Notes under the pieces: generated by a model
What the model was told of the DNA's origin: nothing
The model's input: the letters and a program-made list of their open reading frames with translations, nothing else
Databases searched by the model: none
Position numbers and translations under genes: made by a program
DNA from: Prevotella sp902465605
GTDB taxonomy: Bacteria > Bacteroidota > Bacteroidia > Bacteroidales > Bacteroidaceae
Direction of reading: 5' to 3'
Assembly: GCA_902465605.1 (NCBI GenBank)
Contig: CABQNT010000005.1
Location: 1-64,000 of the forward strand
Length of the DNA: 64,000 bases
Shown: piece by piece, positions 44,556-54,215 of the stretch
Layout: each line of letters opens with the position of its first letter
How positions within the stretch are numbered: position 1 is the stretch's first letter

Positions 44556-46526
44556 ATGATGGATTACAGTTATGTATATTTAATACTTCTTCTACCTGCA
44601 CTCAGTTTCCTGATCCTTGGACTGTTGGGTATGAAGATGAGTCATAAGGTGGCTGGACTCATTGGCACCGTGGTGCTTGGTACGGTTTTCTGTCTCTCTT
44701 GCTACACCGCTTATGAGTATTTTATAGGCGTAGGGCGTGGCGTTGACGGATTATATCCCACCATTACACCTTTTAATATTACGTGGTTGAAGTTTACCGA
44801 ACTGCTTACCTTTAACATCGGTTTTAGGTTGACACCTATTTCTGTAATGATGTTAGTGGTTATCTCTACGGTCAGTTTCATGGTGCACATCTATTCCTTT
44901 GGCTATATGCACGGCGAGAAAGGTTTTCAACGTTATTACGCTTTCCTTTCGCTCTTCACCATGTCAATGTTGGGCTTGGTAGTGGCAACCAATATTTTCC
45001 AGATGTATTTGTTTTGGGAGTTGGTGGGCGTTAGCTCTTACCTGCTCATTGGTTTCTATTATCCCATGCACACAGCCGTGGCTGCTTCAAAGAAAGCCTT
45101 CATTGTGACACGCTTTGCCGATTTGTTCTTTTTAATCGGTATCTTGTTTTATAGCTTCTATGTAGGTACATTCAATTACGATTTAACCGCTACGCCAGAA
45201 TTGGCAACTCATGCTGCTCATGCCGCTTGGGTGATGCCGTTAGCTCTGTTCCTGATGTTTATTGGTGGTGCAGGTAAATCAGCCATGTTCCCTTTACACA
45301 TTTGGTTGCCCGATGCCATGGAGGGTCCGACGCCCGTTTCAGCATTGATTCACGCTGCAACAATGGTGGTGGCAGGTGTTTATTTGGTGGCAAGTATGTT
45401 CCCCTTGTTCGTGGAATATGCGCCCGAACAGTTGCACTGGATTGCTTATATTGCAGCCTTTACCGCCTTTTATGCAGCTGCCGTGGCGTGCGCACAGAGT
45501 GACATCAAGCGTGTCTTGGCATTCTCAACCATTTCGCAAATTGGTTTCATGCTTGTTGCTTTGGGCGTTTGCTTGCCCGATCCTGCCACAGGAGCAGTAG
45601 CAATGACCGAAGAATATGCCGACGTACAAGGATTAGGATATATGGCAAGCATGTTCCATCTGTTTACGCATGCCATGTTCAAGGCTTGTTTGTTCTTGGG
45701 TGCAGGATGTGTGATTCATGCCGTACACTCCAACGAGAAATATTATATGGGAGGACTTCGCAAGTACATGCCCATCACCCACATTACGTTCTTGATTTCA
45801 TGTCTTGCTATTTCGGGTATTCCACCTTTCTCTGGATTCTATTCAAAAGATGAAATATTGGTTGCTTGTTACAACTTTCATCCCGTCATGGGAATGGTGA
45901 TGAGCGGTATTGCTATGATGACCGCCTTCTATATGTTCCGTTTATATTACGTTATCTTCTGGGGTAAGAGCTATTACGAGTCGCATCAGGGCGAACCTAA
46001 CGTGCATGCTCCTCACGAAGCTCCTGCAGTGATGACCTTTCCGTTGATATTCTTGTCGCTCATCACTTGTACCGTTTTCCTTTGGGGGACAAGTGCAGGA
46101 CAGCTGGTGTCTGCCAACGGCATTGGGTTTAATACGCATACCAACTGGTCAGTGGCGATTACCAGTACTGTATTGGCATTGCTTGCCATCGGTCTCGCCA
46201 CCTTTATGTATAAAGGAGAGAAAACGCCAGTGGCAGACAAGTTGGCAAGTACTTTCCCAACCTTGCACCGCGCTGCTTACAAACGTTTCTATATGGACGA
46301 GGTTTGGCAGTTCGTGACACACAAAATTATCTTCCGTTGTGTCAGTCGTCCCATTGCTTGGTTCGACCGTCATGTTATTGATGGCTTCTTTAACTTCTTG
46401 GCATGGGGTACTCAAGAGGCAGGCGAAAGCATCCGACCTTGGCAGAGTGGCGATGTAAGACAATACGCCATTTGGTTCCTTACAGGTAGTGTAGCATTGA
46501 CGTTAGCATTGATTTGCTTGTTGTAA
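44556..46526 (+). CDS. nuoL: NADH-quinone oxidoreductase subunit L
   Basis: Distal antiporter-like pump subunit with the long lateral helix (656 aa). Conserved elements: YLFWELVGVSSYLLIGFYY with the key Glu, the GGAGKSAMFPLHIWLPDAMEGPTPVSALIHAATMVVAGVYL block with Lys and His of the proton path, and SDIKRVLAFSTISQIGFM. The C-terminal helix after about residue 550 and the final hydrophobic anchor are present. ATG 44556 is followed by a second ATG one codon later. Confidence 0.96.
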   Translation: MMDYSYVYLILLLPALSFLILGLLGMKMSHKVAGLIGTVVLGTVFCLSCYTAYEYFIGVGRGVDGLYPTITPFNITWLKFTELLTFNIGFRLTPISVMMLVVISTVSFMVHIYSFGYMHGEKGFQRYYAFLSLFTMSMLGLVVATNIFQMYLFWELVGVSSYLLIGFYYPMHTAVAASKKAFIVTRFADLFFLIGILFYSFYVGTFNYDLTATPELATHAAHAAWVMPLALFLMFIGGAGKSAMFPLHIWLPDAMEGPTPVSALIHAATMVVAGVYLVASMFPLFVEYAPEQLHWIAYIAAFTAFYAAAVACAQSDIKRVLAFSTISQIGFMLVALGVCLPDPATGAVAMTEEYADVQGLGYMASMFHLFTHAMFKACLFLGAGCVIHAVHSNEKYYMGGLRKYMPITHITFLISCLAISGIPPFSGFYSKDEILVACYNFHPVMGMVMSGIAMMTAFYMFRLYYVIFWGKSYYESHQGEPNVHAPHEAPAVMTFPLIFLSLITCTVFLWGTSAGQLVSANGIGFNTHTNWSVAITSTVLALLAIGLATFMYKGEKTPVADKLASTFPTLHRAAYKRFYMDEVWQFVTHKIIFRCVSRPIAWFDRHVIDGFFNFLAWGTQEAGESIRPWQSGDVRQYAIWFLTGSVALTLALICLL

Positions 46527-46564
46527 TGCTTTAGTTAGAAAGATTTAATGAATAAAATACAAAA

Positions 46565-48049
46565 ATGAGTATATTAACATTATTCGTCGTTATTCCCGTC
46601 TTGATGTTGTTCGGGCTTTGGTTGGCTCGCAACATCCGTCAAGTACGTGGCGTCATGGTGGCTGGCTCTACCGCTTTGCTGGCACTCTCTGTTTGGCTTA
46701 CTATTGCATTTATCCAAATGCGTCAGGCAGGAAATACCGAAGCCATGCTGTTTATGTACAGTGCACCTTGGTTCAAACCGCTTAACATTGCTTACACGGT
46801 AGGAGTGGATGGTATCTCGGTTGTCATGTTGCTCTTATCGAGTATCATCGTCTTTACGGGTACCTTTGCCTCTTGGCAGCTCAAACCCATGACTAAAGAA
46901 TACTTCCTTTGGTTCACCTTGTTGAGCACTGGTGTGTTTGGCTTCTTTATCTCTATCGATTTATTTACCATGTTCATGTTCTACGAGGTGGCACTTATCC
47001 CGATGTATCTGCTTATAGGTGTATGGGGTAGTGGTCCTAAAGAATATGCCGCTATGAAGTTGACGTTGATGCTCATGGGCGGAAGTGCCTTGCTGATTAT
47101 CGGTATCTTGGGCATTTATTTCTATAGTGGAGCCACCACGATGAACGTACTTGAGATTGCTGCCCTGCACAACATCCCTGTTGATGTTCAGAAGATATTT
47201 TTCCCATTGATATTCATTGGCTTCGGTGTGTTAGGTGCCTTGTTCCCCTTCCACACATGGTCACCCGATGGACATGCTTCTGCACCCACCGCTGTCTCTA
47301 TGCTCCATGCTGGCGTGTTGATGAAGTTGGGAGGCTACGGCTGTTTCCGCATCGCCATGTTCTTGTTGCCCGAGGCGGCACAAGAGTTGGCTTGGATCTT
47401 CCTTATCCTCACTACCATCTCTGTAGTCTATGGTGCTCTCTCGGCTTGTGTGCAAACCGACTTGAAATATATCAACGCCTATTCTTCGGTAAGTCACTGT
47501 GGATTGGTGTTGTTCGCTCTGTTGATGATGACCAAAACCGCTTGTACGGGTGCCATTCTCCAAATGCTCTCGCACGGTTTGATGACCGCTTTGTTCTTTG
47601 CGCTCATCGGTATGATTTACGGACGTACGCATACGCGTGATGTCCGTCAGTTGGGTGGATTGATGAAAATCATGCCTTTCTTGGGCGTAGGTTATGTAAT
47701 AGCAGGTTTGGCGAACTTGGGATTACCCGGTTTCTCGGGCTTCGTAGCTGAGATGACTATCTTTGTAGGCTCATTTGCCAATAACGACACCTTCCACCGC
47801 ACCGCTACTATTATCGCTTGTACCTCCATTGTTGTCACCGCAGTTTATATCTTGCGTGTTGTTGGAAAGATACTTTATCAGAAGGTAGCCAATCCTCATT
47901 TTGAGCAACTCACTGATGCTACATGGGACGAGCGTGTGGCTGTGATGTGTTTGATATTCTGTGTAGCTGGCTTAGGTATCGCACCTCTGTGGGCAAGCAA
48001 TGTCATCAATGATGCCGTAGGACCTATCCTACTCAATATAATACACTAA
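46565..48049 (+). CDS. nuoM: NADH-quinone oxidoreductase subunit M
   Basis: Antiporter-like pump subunit (494 aa, about 14 helices). Key motifs: MFMFYEVALIPMYLLIGVWG (helix 5 Glu), FPFHTWSPDGHASAPTAVSMLHAGVLMKLGGYG (Lys/His path) and TDLKYINAYSSVSHCGLV. Normal length for NuoM. It lies 38 bp after nuoL and 13 bp before nuoN. Confidence 0.96.
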   Translation: MSILTLFVVIPVLMLFGLWLARNIRQVRGVMVAGSTALLALSVWLTIAFIQMRQAGNTEAMLFMYSAPWFKPLNIAYTVGVDGISVVMLLLSSIIVFTGTFASWQLKPMTKEYFLWFTLLSTGVFGFFISIDLFTMFMFYEVALIPMYLLIGVWGSGPKEYAAMKLTLMLMGGSALLIIGILGIYFYSGATTMNVLEIAALHNIPVDVQKIFFPLIFIGFGVLGALFPFHTWSPDGHASAPTAVSMLHAGVLMKLGGYGCFRIAMFLLPEAAQELAWIFLILTTISVVYGALSACVQTDLKYINAYSSVSHCGLVLFALLMMTKTACTGAILQMLSHGLMTALFFALIGMIYGRTHTRDVRQLGGLMKIMPFLGVGYVIAGLANLGLPGFSGFVAEMTIFVGSFANNDTFHRTATIIACTSIVVTAVYILRVVGKILYQKVANPHFEQLTDATWDERVAVMCLIFCVAGLGIAPLWASNVINDAVGPILLNIIH

Positions 48050-48062
48050 AGTTTAGAAGAAG

Positions 48063-49544
48063 ATGAATTACAGTCAATTCCTATATATGATGCCAGAGGT
48101 CACCTTAGTGGTGCTTTTCCTGGTTACGTTTGTTGCCGACTTTGCCACATCGCAGAAGATTAGGACGCTTGCGCCCACCGACAAGCGTCGCTCATGGTTC
48201 AATCCCATGATTTGTCTGCTTATGTTTGCGCACATCCTCATCAATCTGTTCCCTATAGAGACGCACACAGTTTTTGGGGGAATGTACATCGCTACGCCTG
48301 CCATAGGGGTGATCAAGACTATTTTAGCTTTTGGAACGCTCATCGTTCTCATTCAGTCCAAAGAATGGTTGTCACGTCCCGATACCGCTTTTAAGGAGGG
48401 AGAGTTTTACTTATTGGTGATAGCAACGCTGTTGGGAATGAACATGATGGTAAGTGCCAACCACTTCTTGCTCTTTTTCTTGGGCTTGGAAATGGCGAGC
48501 GTACCTATGGCTTGCTTGGTTGCGTTTGACAAATATCGTCACGACTCAGCCGAAGCAGGAGCCAAGTTCATATTGACAGCCACCTTCTCAAGCGGGGTGA
48601 TGCTCTACGGTATCAGCTTTATCTATGGTGCGGTAGGCACGCTTTACTTTGAAGACATTGCCACACAGCTCACAGCCACACCGTTTACCATTCTTGGCAT
48701 GGTGTTCTTTTTCAGCGGATTGGGCTTTAAGATTAGCTTGGTGCCTTTCCATTTCTGGACAGCCGACTCGTACCAAGGTGCGCCAACCACCGTTACGGGC
48801 TATCTCTCGGTAGTGAGTAAAGGGGCAGCAGCTTTTGCCCTTTGCACTATCTTGATGAAAGTATTTGCCCCTATGGTCCTCTATTGGCAATATTTGTTGT
48901 ACATCGTTATTGTGTTGTCAATCACGGTAGCCAACTTGTTTGCCATTCGTCAAACCAACCTGAAACGCTTTATGGCGTTCAGTTCTATCTCTCAGGCAGG
49001 TTATATTGTCTTGGCGATTGTTGGTAACTCGGCGTTGAGCGTCACTGCATTGAGCTTCTATGTGCTGATTTACGTGGTAGCTAACATGGCAGTGTTTACC
49101 ATTATCAGTGCGGTAGAGGAACATAACAACGGTACAGTGATGATGGACAGTTACAATGGTTTTTACCAAACTAACCCCAAGCTGGCGTTCCTCATGACCT
49201 TGGCACTGTTCTCGTTGGGTGGTATTCCACCGTTTGCGGGAATGTTCTCTAAGTTCTTTATCTTTATGGCGGCCGTGCAGGATGCCGATTTAAGTACTTC
49301 AGTAGGGGCATGGGCGTACATTGTGTTGTTCATTGCGTTAATCAATACGGTCATCTCCTTGTATTACTACCTCTTGATTGTGAAGGCGATGTACATCAAG
49401 AAAAGTGAAAATCCGTTGCCCACGTTCAAGAGCCACACCAATACCAAGTTGGCATTGGCTGTATGCACAGCCGGTGTAGTGTTGTTTGGCGTGTGCTACA
49501 TGGTATTCGACTGGATACATGCGGCTTCGGTAGCCATTTCGTAG
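48063..49544 (+). CDS. nuoN: NADH-quinone oxidoreductase subunit N
   Basis: Third antiporter-like pump subunit (493 aa). Recognised by LLFFLGLEMASVPMACLVAF, GLGFKISLVPFHFWTADSYQGAPTTVTGYLSVVSKGAAAF and TNLKRFMAFSSISQAGYIVLAIVG. Last gene of the operon, directly followed by a strong terminator. The operon ends without nuoE, nuoF or nuoG. Confidence 0.96.
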   Translation: MNYSQFLYMMPEVTLVVLFLVTFVADFATSQKIRTLAPTDKRRSWFNPMICLLMFAHILINLFPIETHTVFGGMYIATPAIGVIKTILAFGTLIVLIQSKEWLSRPDTAFKEGEFYLLVIATLLGMNMMVSANHFLLFFLGLEMASVPMACLVAFDKYRHDSAEAGAKFILTATFSSGVMLYGISFIYGAVGTLYFEDIATQLTATPFTILGMVFFFSGLGFKISLVPFHFWTADSYQGAPTTVTGYLSVVSKGAAAFALCTILMKVFAPMVLYWQYLLYIVIVLSITVANLFAIRQTNLKRFMAFSSISQAGYIVLAIVGNSALSVTALSFYVLIYVVANMAVFTIISAVEEHNNGTVMMDSYNGFYQTNPKLAFLMTLALFSLGGIPPFAGMFSKFFIFMAAVQDADLSTSVGAWAYIVLFIALINTVISLYYYLLIVKAMYIKKSENPLPTFKSHTNTKLALAVCTAGVVLFGVCYMVFDWIHAASVAIS

Positions 49545-49567
49545 TTTTACGATTTTATACATAAATG

Positions 49568-49616
49568 AAGTCCCTAACCTTTGGTATTTGTAGTACCATA
49601 GGATAGGGACTTTTTT
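49568..49616 (+). terminator. nuo operon terminator
   Basis: 49568-49586 pairs with 49594-49612 (19 bp, two mismatches) with a 7-nt loop and six Ts at 49611-49616: a textbook intrinsic terminator. Confidence 0.88.
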
Positions 49617-49661
49617 CGTTGCGTGAACACCATTAATAACAGGCAGTATTCTACCCCAGGT

Positions 49662-49749
49662 AAACTCATGCTAATTGGCATCCAAAGTCATATAGATTGG
49701 GCGTTAAAGTCATTGAGATTGAAGACCAAACTCATGGCTATTGAAAAGA
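49662..49749. repeat. 22-bp periodic array C (4 units)
   Basis: Units start at 49662, 49684, 49706 and 49728, exactly 22 bp apart: AAACTCATGCTAATTG, AAAGTCATATAGATTG, AAAGTCATTGAGATTG and AAACTCATGGCTATTG, with spacers gcatcc, ggcgtt, aagacc and aaaaga. It lies 45 bp past the nuo terminator. Between 49750 and 49870 I see nothing recognisable. Confidence 0.82.
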
Positions 49750-49875
49750 CAACAATATGAAGGTTGTAGATGGTGCTTATGTGGTCTTGATTACGAATAG
49801 TACACTATCAGAATTTACATGTATTTACTCCAGCTAATTGAAGTTTTTTTTCTTTAAAAATTTTGTGTTAAAGAG

Positions 49876-49906
49876 TTGTTATATTGAATATTTATAGCTA
49901 ACTTTG
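49876..49906 (+). promoter_or_regulatory. Promoter of the DUF805 gene
   Basis: TTG (49876-49878), a 20-bp gap, TAACTTTG (49899-49906). The leader to ATG 50038 is about 125 nt and contains a small hairpin (ACTTTT-AAT-AAAAGT). Confidence 0.65.
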
Positions 49907-50037
49907 TCCTAAGAGAATGCGTGTATAGCTATATTGCAAAGCACTTTTAATAAAAGTAAAGTTTTAAACTTCTGTTGTTCTTTAAACATCTTAATAACCA
50001 AGGTATAATGAGATTGTACCAATTAAAAAATAAAATT

Positions 50038-50448
50038 ATGGAACAAAATTCTATTCGTGAGGCATCGCCCAAGCTGTCGTTTTCCGATGCCGTTCGTCAA
50101 GTTTTTAACAAGTATGCAACCTTTAAGGGGCGTGCGCGCCGGTCAGAGTATTGGTGGTTCGTGCTGTTTTACTGTTTGGTTTTAATTGCAGCAGCTGTAT
50201 TGGATAACCTTTTTGGCATCACCTTTGAGTACGCCTTTTACGGAGCGATTTATTGTATTGCGGCACTCGTATTGTTCTTACCCAATTTAGCTGTTACAGT
50301 TCGTCGCTTGCATGACATTAACAAGAGCGGTTGGAATATTCTTTGGGGAATCATTCCGTTGATTGGAAGTATCTTATTGATTGTTTGGTGCTGCCAAGAT
50401 TCAGATTTAGAGGCCAATCAATACGGTGAATCTCCTAAATATTTGTGA
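50038..50448 (+). CDS. DUF805 membrane protein
   Basis: Inner-membrane protein of the DUF805 family (136 aa from ATG 50038). The family hallmark FKGRARRSEYWWFVLF is present near the N-terminus (about 28-43), followed by three to four hydrophobic segments with NLAVTVRRLHDINKSGWNIL between the last two and a polar C-terminus (SDLEANQYGESPKYL). Function unknown. Earlier in-frame codons (49975, 50008) would add a non-family extension. Convergent with uvrA. Confidence 0.88.
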   Translation: MEQNSIREASPKLSFSDAVRQVFNKYATFKGRARRSEYWWFVLFYCLVLIAAAVLDNLFGITFEYAFYGAIYCIAALVLFLPNLAVTVRRLHDINKSGWNILWGIIPLIGSILLIVWCCQDSDLEANQYGESPKYL

Positions 50449-50468
50449 CATTTAAGTGTAAAAAATAA

Positions 50469-50492
50469 AGAAGCAGGAACGTTCCTGCTTCT
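50469..50492. terminator. 24-bp perfect palindrome between DUF805 and uvrA
   Basis: AGAAGCAGGAAC is followed directly by its exact reverse complement. It lies between two convergent stop codons and probably acts as a bidirectional terminator; there is no long T-run. Confidence 0.6.
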
Positions 50493-50524
50493 ACAAAATA
50501 AGGCTGGCTCTATCGGAAAGGGAG

Positions 50525-53353
50525 TTAGCCTTTAAGTTCTTGTTTTAAGAATTTTGGGGTGTATCCCTTACTGCTTTTGGCCACTTCTTCGGGCGTGCCC
50601 GTGGTTAAAACCATGCCGCCGCCACGTCCACCCTCTGGTCCCATGTCAATGATGTAATCGGCCAACTTGATGACATCCAGGTTGTGTTCGATGATTATAA
50701 CTGTGTTACCACGATCAACCAATTGTTGAAGCACGTCCATCAAGATGCGGATGTCCTCGAAGTGCAGTCCCGTTGTTGGCTCGTCAAGGATGTACAGCGT
50801 TTTTCCTGTGTCACGTTTGGATAATTCGGTAGCCAATTTTACCCGCTGACTCTCACCACCCGAAAGGGTAGTGGAGGGCTGTCCCAGTTTAATGTAGCCT
50901 AAGCCAACATCCTGAATGGTTTTGATTTTGTGCAGAATGTTAGGCACGGCCTCGAAAAATTCAACCGCCTGATTGATGGTCATGTCCAGCACGTCGGCAA
51001 TACTTTTGCCTTTATATCTCACTTCAAGTGTCTCGCGGTTGTAGCGTTTGCCATGGCAAACCTCGCACGGCACCATCACATCGGGCAGAAAATTCATTTC
51101 TATCGTCTTGTAACCATTGCCACCGCAGGCCTCACATCGTCCATCTTTCACGTTAAACGAGAAGCGCCCAGGCTTGTAACCCCGTATTTTAGCTTCGGGT
51201 AGGTTGACGAACAGCGACCGAATGTCGCTGAACACGCCCGTATAGGTGGCTGGGTTGCTGCGTGGAGTTCGCCCTAACGGACTTTGATCTACATCCACCA
51301 CCTTATCTATATGGTCGATGCCTTCTATCGAATCGTACCGCATTGGCTTTTTCAGCGAGCGATAAAAATGCTTCGACAGTATGGGCTGCAGCGTTTCGTT
51401 GATGAGGGTAGACTTGCCAGAGCCAGACACGCCCGTCACGACAATGAGTTTTCCAAGCGGAAACTCCACGTCAATATCCTTCAAGTTGTTACCTTTTGCC
51501 CCTCTTATCCAAATGCTTTTGCCGTTGCCCTCACGTCGTTTCGCTGGTATCTCAATAGCTCGCTTGCCATTTAGATAATCGGCCGTAATGGTATGTTGCT
51601 GGAGCATTTGCTGCGGAGTGCCTTGAAAAACCACCTCACCCCCTTTGCGTCCAGCCTTTGGGCCAATGTCTATAATGTAGTCGGCAGCCAACATCATGTC
51701 TTTATCGTGTTCCACGACAATGACAGAGTTGCCCATGTCGCGCAACTCTTTCAGTGAGTGGATGAGCCGTTCGTTATCTCTTTGGTGCAAACCAATGCTG
51801 GGTTCGTCGAGAATATACAGCACATTGACCAGTTGTGAGCCAATTTGAGTGGCCAGTCTGATGCGCTGGCTCTCGCCTCCGGACAAAGAGGCAGACGCGC
51901 GGTTGAGTGAAAGATAGTCGAGACCAACTTCCAGTAAGAAGCTCACGCGTGCTCTCAATTCCTTCACTATCTCTGTAGCAATAGCTCTTTGCTGTTTGTC
52001 CAGATGCTCCTCTACATGGTCGAGCCACTCTTTCAGTTCAGTGATGTCGAGGTTGGCAATCTCTGAAATGTTGTGGTCCCATATCTTGTACGACAACGAT
52101 TCTCGCTTGAGCCTCATCCCGTTGCATTCGGGGCAAGTGGTCGTGGCAAGAAACTGGTCAGCCCATTTTTGTCCGGCTGTCGAATCATCATTCTCCATGA
52201 CCGTACGCAGGTATTTGATGATGCCTTCAAAAGTCACAAAATAGTCACTGCTGGTACGAACTAAATCTTTGGAAATCTTGATGTTTTCAAGGCTTCCGTA
52301 AAGTATTTCGTCAACTACATCCTGCGGTATGTCTTTGAATGGAGTTTTGAGTGTCAGGTCGTATTTGTGCAAGATGGCATCGATTTGCCAGAATATCATC
52401 TGGTTCTTGTATTTACCCAATGGGACGATGGCACCATCATGTATGCTAAGTTTGTCATTCGGAATGACTTTTGAAAGGTCAATCTCGTTGACATAGCCCA
52501 AACCTTTGCAACGCTGACAGGCACCCTCTGGCGAGTTGAAAGAGAAGATGTTGGGCGCTGGTTCGCCGTATGAAATACCGCTGACGGGGTCCATCAGGCG
52601 TTTGGAGAAGTTGCGTATCTCGCCCGTTTCTTTATCCATAATCATGATGACACCGTCGCCTTGCCTCATGGCTATCTGTACAGTTTTCTTCAGTCGCTCA
52701 TCATCTTTGCCACGCACCTGCAACTTGTCGATCACCACCTCAATGTTGTGGTTCTTATATCGGTCAACCTTCATGCCGCGAACAATCTCCTTGATTTCTC
52801 CATCTACCCGCATGTAGAGATAGCCTTTGCGCCGCATACTCTCGAAAAGTTCGCGATAGTGACCTTTTCTTTGCCTGACCAAGGGAGACAAAATGTAGAT
52901 GCGCTTGTCGGCATAATCGTTGAGAATCATCTCAATAACCTTCTCTTCGGTGTATTTTATCATTTTTTCCCCCGACAGATAGCTGTATGCCGTACCGGCC
53001 CGGGCATAGAGAAGGCGCAGGTAGTCGTATATTTCGGTGGTTGTACCAACGGTAGAGCGGGGATTTTTGTTGGTGGTTTTCTGCTCGATGCTGATAACTG
53101 GAGACAGTCCTGTGATTTTATCTACATCGGGTCTTTCCAGGTTACCGAGGAAGTTTCTGGCGTATGCCGAGAACGTTTCGATATACCTTCGTTGGCCTTC
53201 GGCAAAAATAGTGTCGAATGCCAAGGATGATTTTCCTGAACCTGATAAGCCTGTAATAACGGTGAGCGCATTACGTGGAATCTCTACATCGATGTTCTTA
53301 AGATTGTGTACGCGTGCCCCCCATATATTAATCTTTTCGTCTTCGCGAGTCAT
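50525..53353 (-). CDS. uvrA: Excinuclease ABC subunit A
   Basis: Damage-sensing ATPase of nucleotide excision repair (942 aa). Both ABC modules are present: Walker A GLSGSGKSSLAF near residue 35 and GVSGSGKSTLIN near 640, with signature motifs ASLSGGESQRIRLA and TTLSGGESQRVKLA. Zinc-binding cysteines appear in CQRCKGLGYV, CPECNGMRL, CEACGGNGY and CEVCHGKRYN. Standard length. It lies 27 bp downstream of the type-B sorting-domain gene on the same strand and may be co-transcribed with it, which is an unusual arrangement. Confidence 0.97.
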   Translation of the reverse strand: MTREDEKINIWGARVHNLKNIDVEIPRNALTVITGLSGSGKSSLAFDTIFAEGQRRYIETFSAYARNFLGNLERPDVDKITGLSPVISIEQKTTNKNPRSTVGTTTEIYDYLRLLYARAGTAYSYLSGEKMIKYTEEKVIEMILNDYADKRIYILSPLVRQRKGHYRELFESMRRKGYLYMRVDGEIKEIVRGMKVDRYKNHNIEVVIDKLQVRGKDDERLKKTVQIAMRQGDGVIMIMDKETGEIRNFSKRLMDPVSGISYGEPAPNIFSFNSPEGACQRCKGLGYVNEIDLSKVIPNDKLSIHDGAIVPLGKYKNQMIFWQIDAILHKYDLTLKTPFKDIPQDVVDEILYGSLENIKISKDLVRTSSDYFVTFEGIIKYLRTVMENDDSTAGQKWADQFLATTTCPECNGMRLKRESLSYKIWDHNISEIANLDITELKEWLDHVEEHLDKQQRAIATEIVKELRARVSFLLEVGLDYLSLNRASASLSGGESQRIRLATQIGSQLVNVLYILDEPSIGLHQRDNERLIHSLKELRDMGNSVIVVEHDKDMMLAADYIIDIGPKAGRKGGEVVFQGTPQQMLQQHTITADYLNGKRAIEIPAKRREGNGKSIWIRGAKGNNLKDIDVEFPLGKLIVVTGVSGSGKSTLINETLQPILSKHFYRSLKKPMRYDSIEGIDHIDKVVDVDQSPLGRTPRSNPATYTGVFSDIRSLFVNLPEAKIRGYKPGRFSFNVKDGRCEACGGNGYKTIEMNFLPDVMVPCEVCHGKRYNRETLEVRYKGKSIADVLDMTINQAVEFFEAVPNILHKIKTIQDVGLGYIKLGQPSTTLSGGESQRVKLATELSKRDTGKTLYILDEPTTGLHFEDIRILMDVLQQLVDRGNTVIIIEHNLDVIKLADYIIDMGPEGGRGGGMVLTTGTPEEVAKSSKGYTPKFLKQELKG

Positions 53354-53380
53354 TTGTATCCTGTTGCTTCCTAAATTGTT

Positions 53381-54100
53381 TTATTTACCCATCTTGGTGC
53401 CACCATCTTCATTGTATCCTCTCAATAAATTGACATCTGTTTTGATGTTGAAGGTTCTTCCATCGGCACCCTTTGCTTTGACTAAGCAGAAGTAAACGCC
53501 TTGCTTCACGTCTTTGCCTTGGAACTTTCCATCCCAACCATCGGCTGGATTTGTCCACTCGAACAACTTTTGTCCCCACCGGTTGAAAATGTATGCCTTG
53601 AACTCTGTCAGACTTTGCCAACCGTCTTTGGCTTTATAGATGTCATTGATGCCATCACCATTAGGAGAAAAAGCATTAGGCATTTCCAGCTTACTTTCTG
53701 AAATAGCAACAGTTATCGGTGATGCTTCAGCCCAATATTCCTCCGTATACTTCACTGAGTCAGTGCCATGAGTGAAGATGGCGTAGAGCACTACTCGATG
53801 CGAACCCGCCTTGGTGAAAGTCACTTCGGTATCTTGTTCGTAGCGTATGAGATATGGTTTCTCTTCACCTTCAAGGGTAAACCGCCATTCGTAATAAGCG
53901 TTCCAGTCGCCTTGGTTCGCTACATTTGCAGAAAATTTGGCCTTTAAAGGTGCTGAACCACTAAATTCAGTGACCGCCTCACTCGTTTCGCCATCTACTG
54001 TTGTGAAGATGGCAGATGGACTTATCGTGGGTGTCTCTTGTGCCATGATGTGCAAAGAGGTTAGCAGCATGAGAATGAATAAGGCTGTCTTAATTTTCAT
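53381..54100 (-). CDS. Secreted protein with type-B (gliding-motility) C-terminal sorting domain
   Basis: Exported 239-aa protein. ATG 54100 gives a clean signal peptide (MKIKTALFILMLLTSLHIMA-QE); the upstream frame adds a non-signal extension. Residues about 30-135 look like a PKD/immunoglobulin-type domain. The C-terminal about 90 residues are the CHU_C-like sorting domain: NAFSPNGDGINDIY, FKAYIFNRWGQKLFEW, GWDGKFQGKDVKQGVYFCLVKA. In type IX secretion systems this domain takes cargo to the surface. Unusually small for a type-B cargo. The next gene downstream is uvrA. Confidence 0.88.
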   Translation of the reverse strand: MKIKTALFILMLLTSLHIMAQETPTISPSAIFTTVDGETSEAVTEFSGSAPLKAKFSANVANQGDWNAYYEWRFTLEGEEKPYLIRYEQDTEVTFTKAGSHRVVLYAIFTHGTDSVKYTEEYWAEASPITVAISESKLEMPNAFSPNGDGINDIYKAKDGWQSLTEFKAYIFNRWGQKLFEWTNPADGWDGKFQGKDVKQGVYFCLVKAKGADGRTFNIKTDVNLLRGYNEDGGTKMGK

Positions 54101-54142
54101 TTTTGATTCGTTTTGAACAATGAGAATGGTGCAATCCGAAGA

Positions 54143-54150
54143 CAAAGATA
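54143..54150 (-). promoter_or_regulatory. -7 box upstream of the sorting-domain/uvrA transcript
   Basis: Minus-strand TATCTTTG, 43 bp before ATG 54100. No clear -33 element. Confidence 0.5.
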
Positions 54151-54194
54151 GTAAAAGATTCATGACTAATAGTGAGGTGTTGAATATTTTTTTG

Positions 54195-54202
54195 TATTTT
54201 TG
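54195..54202 (+). promoter_or_regulatory. -7 box of the LysM-protein operon
   Basis: TATTTTTG, 14 bp before ATG 54216. The short distance makes the later ATGs (54225, 54231) possible starts too. Confidence 0.5.
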
Positions 54203-54215
54203 CAGTTAAATAAGG

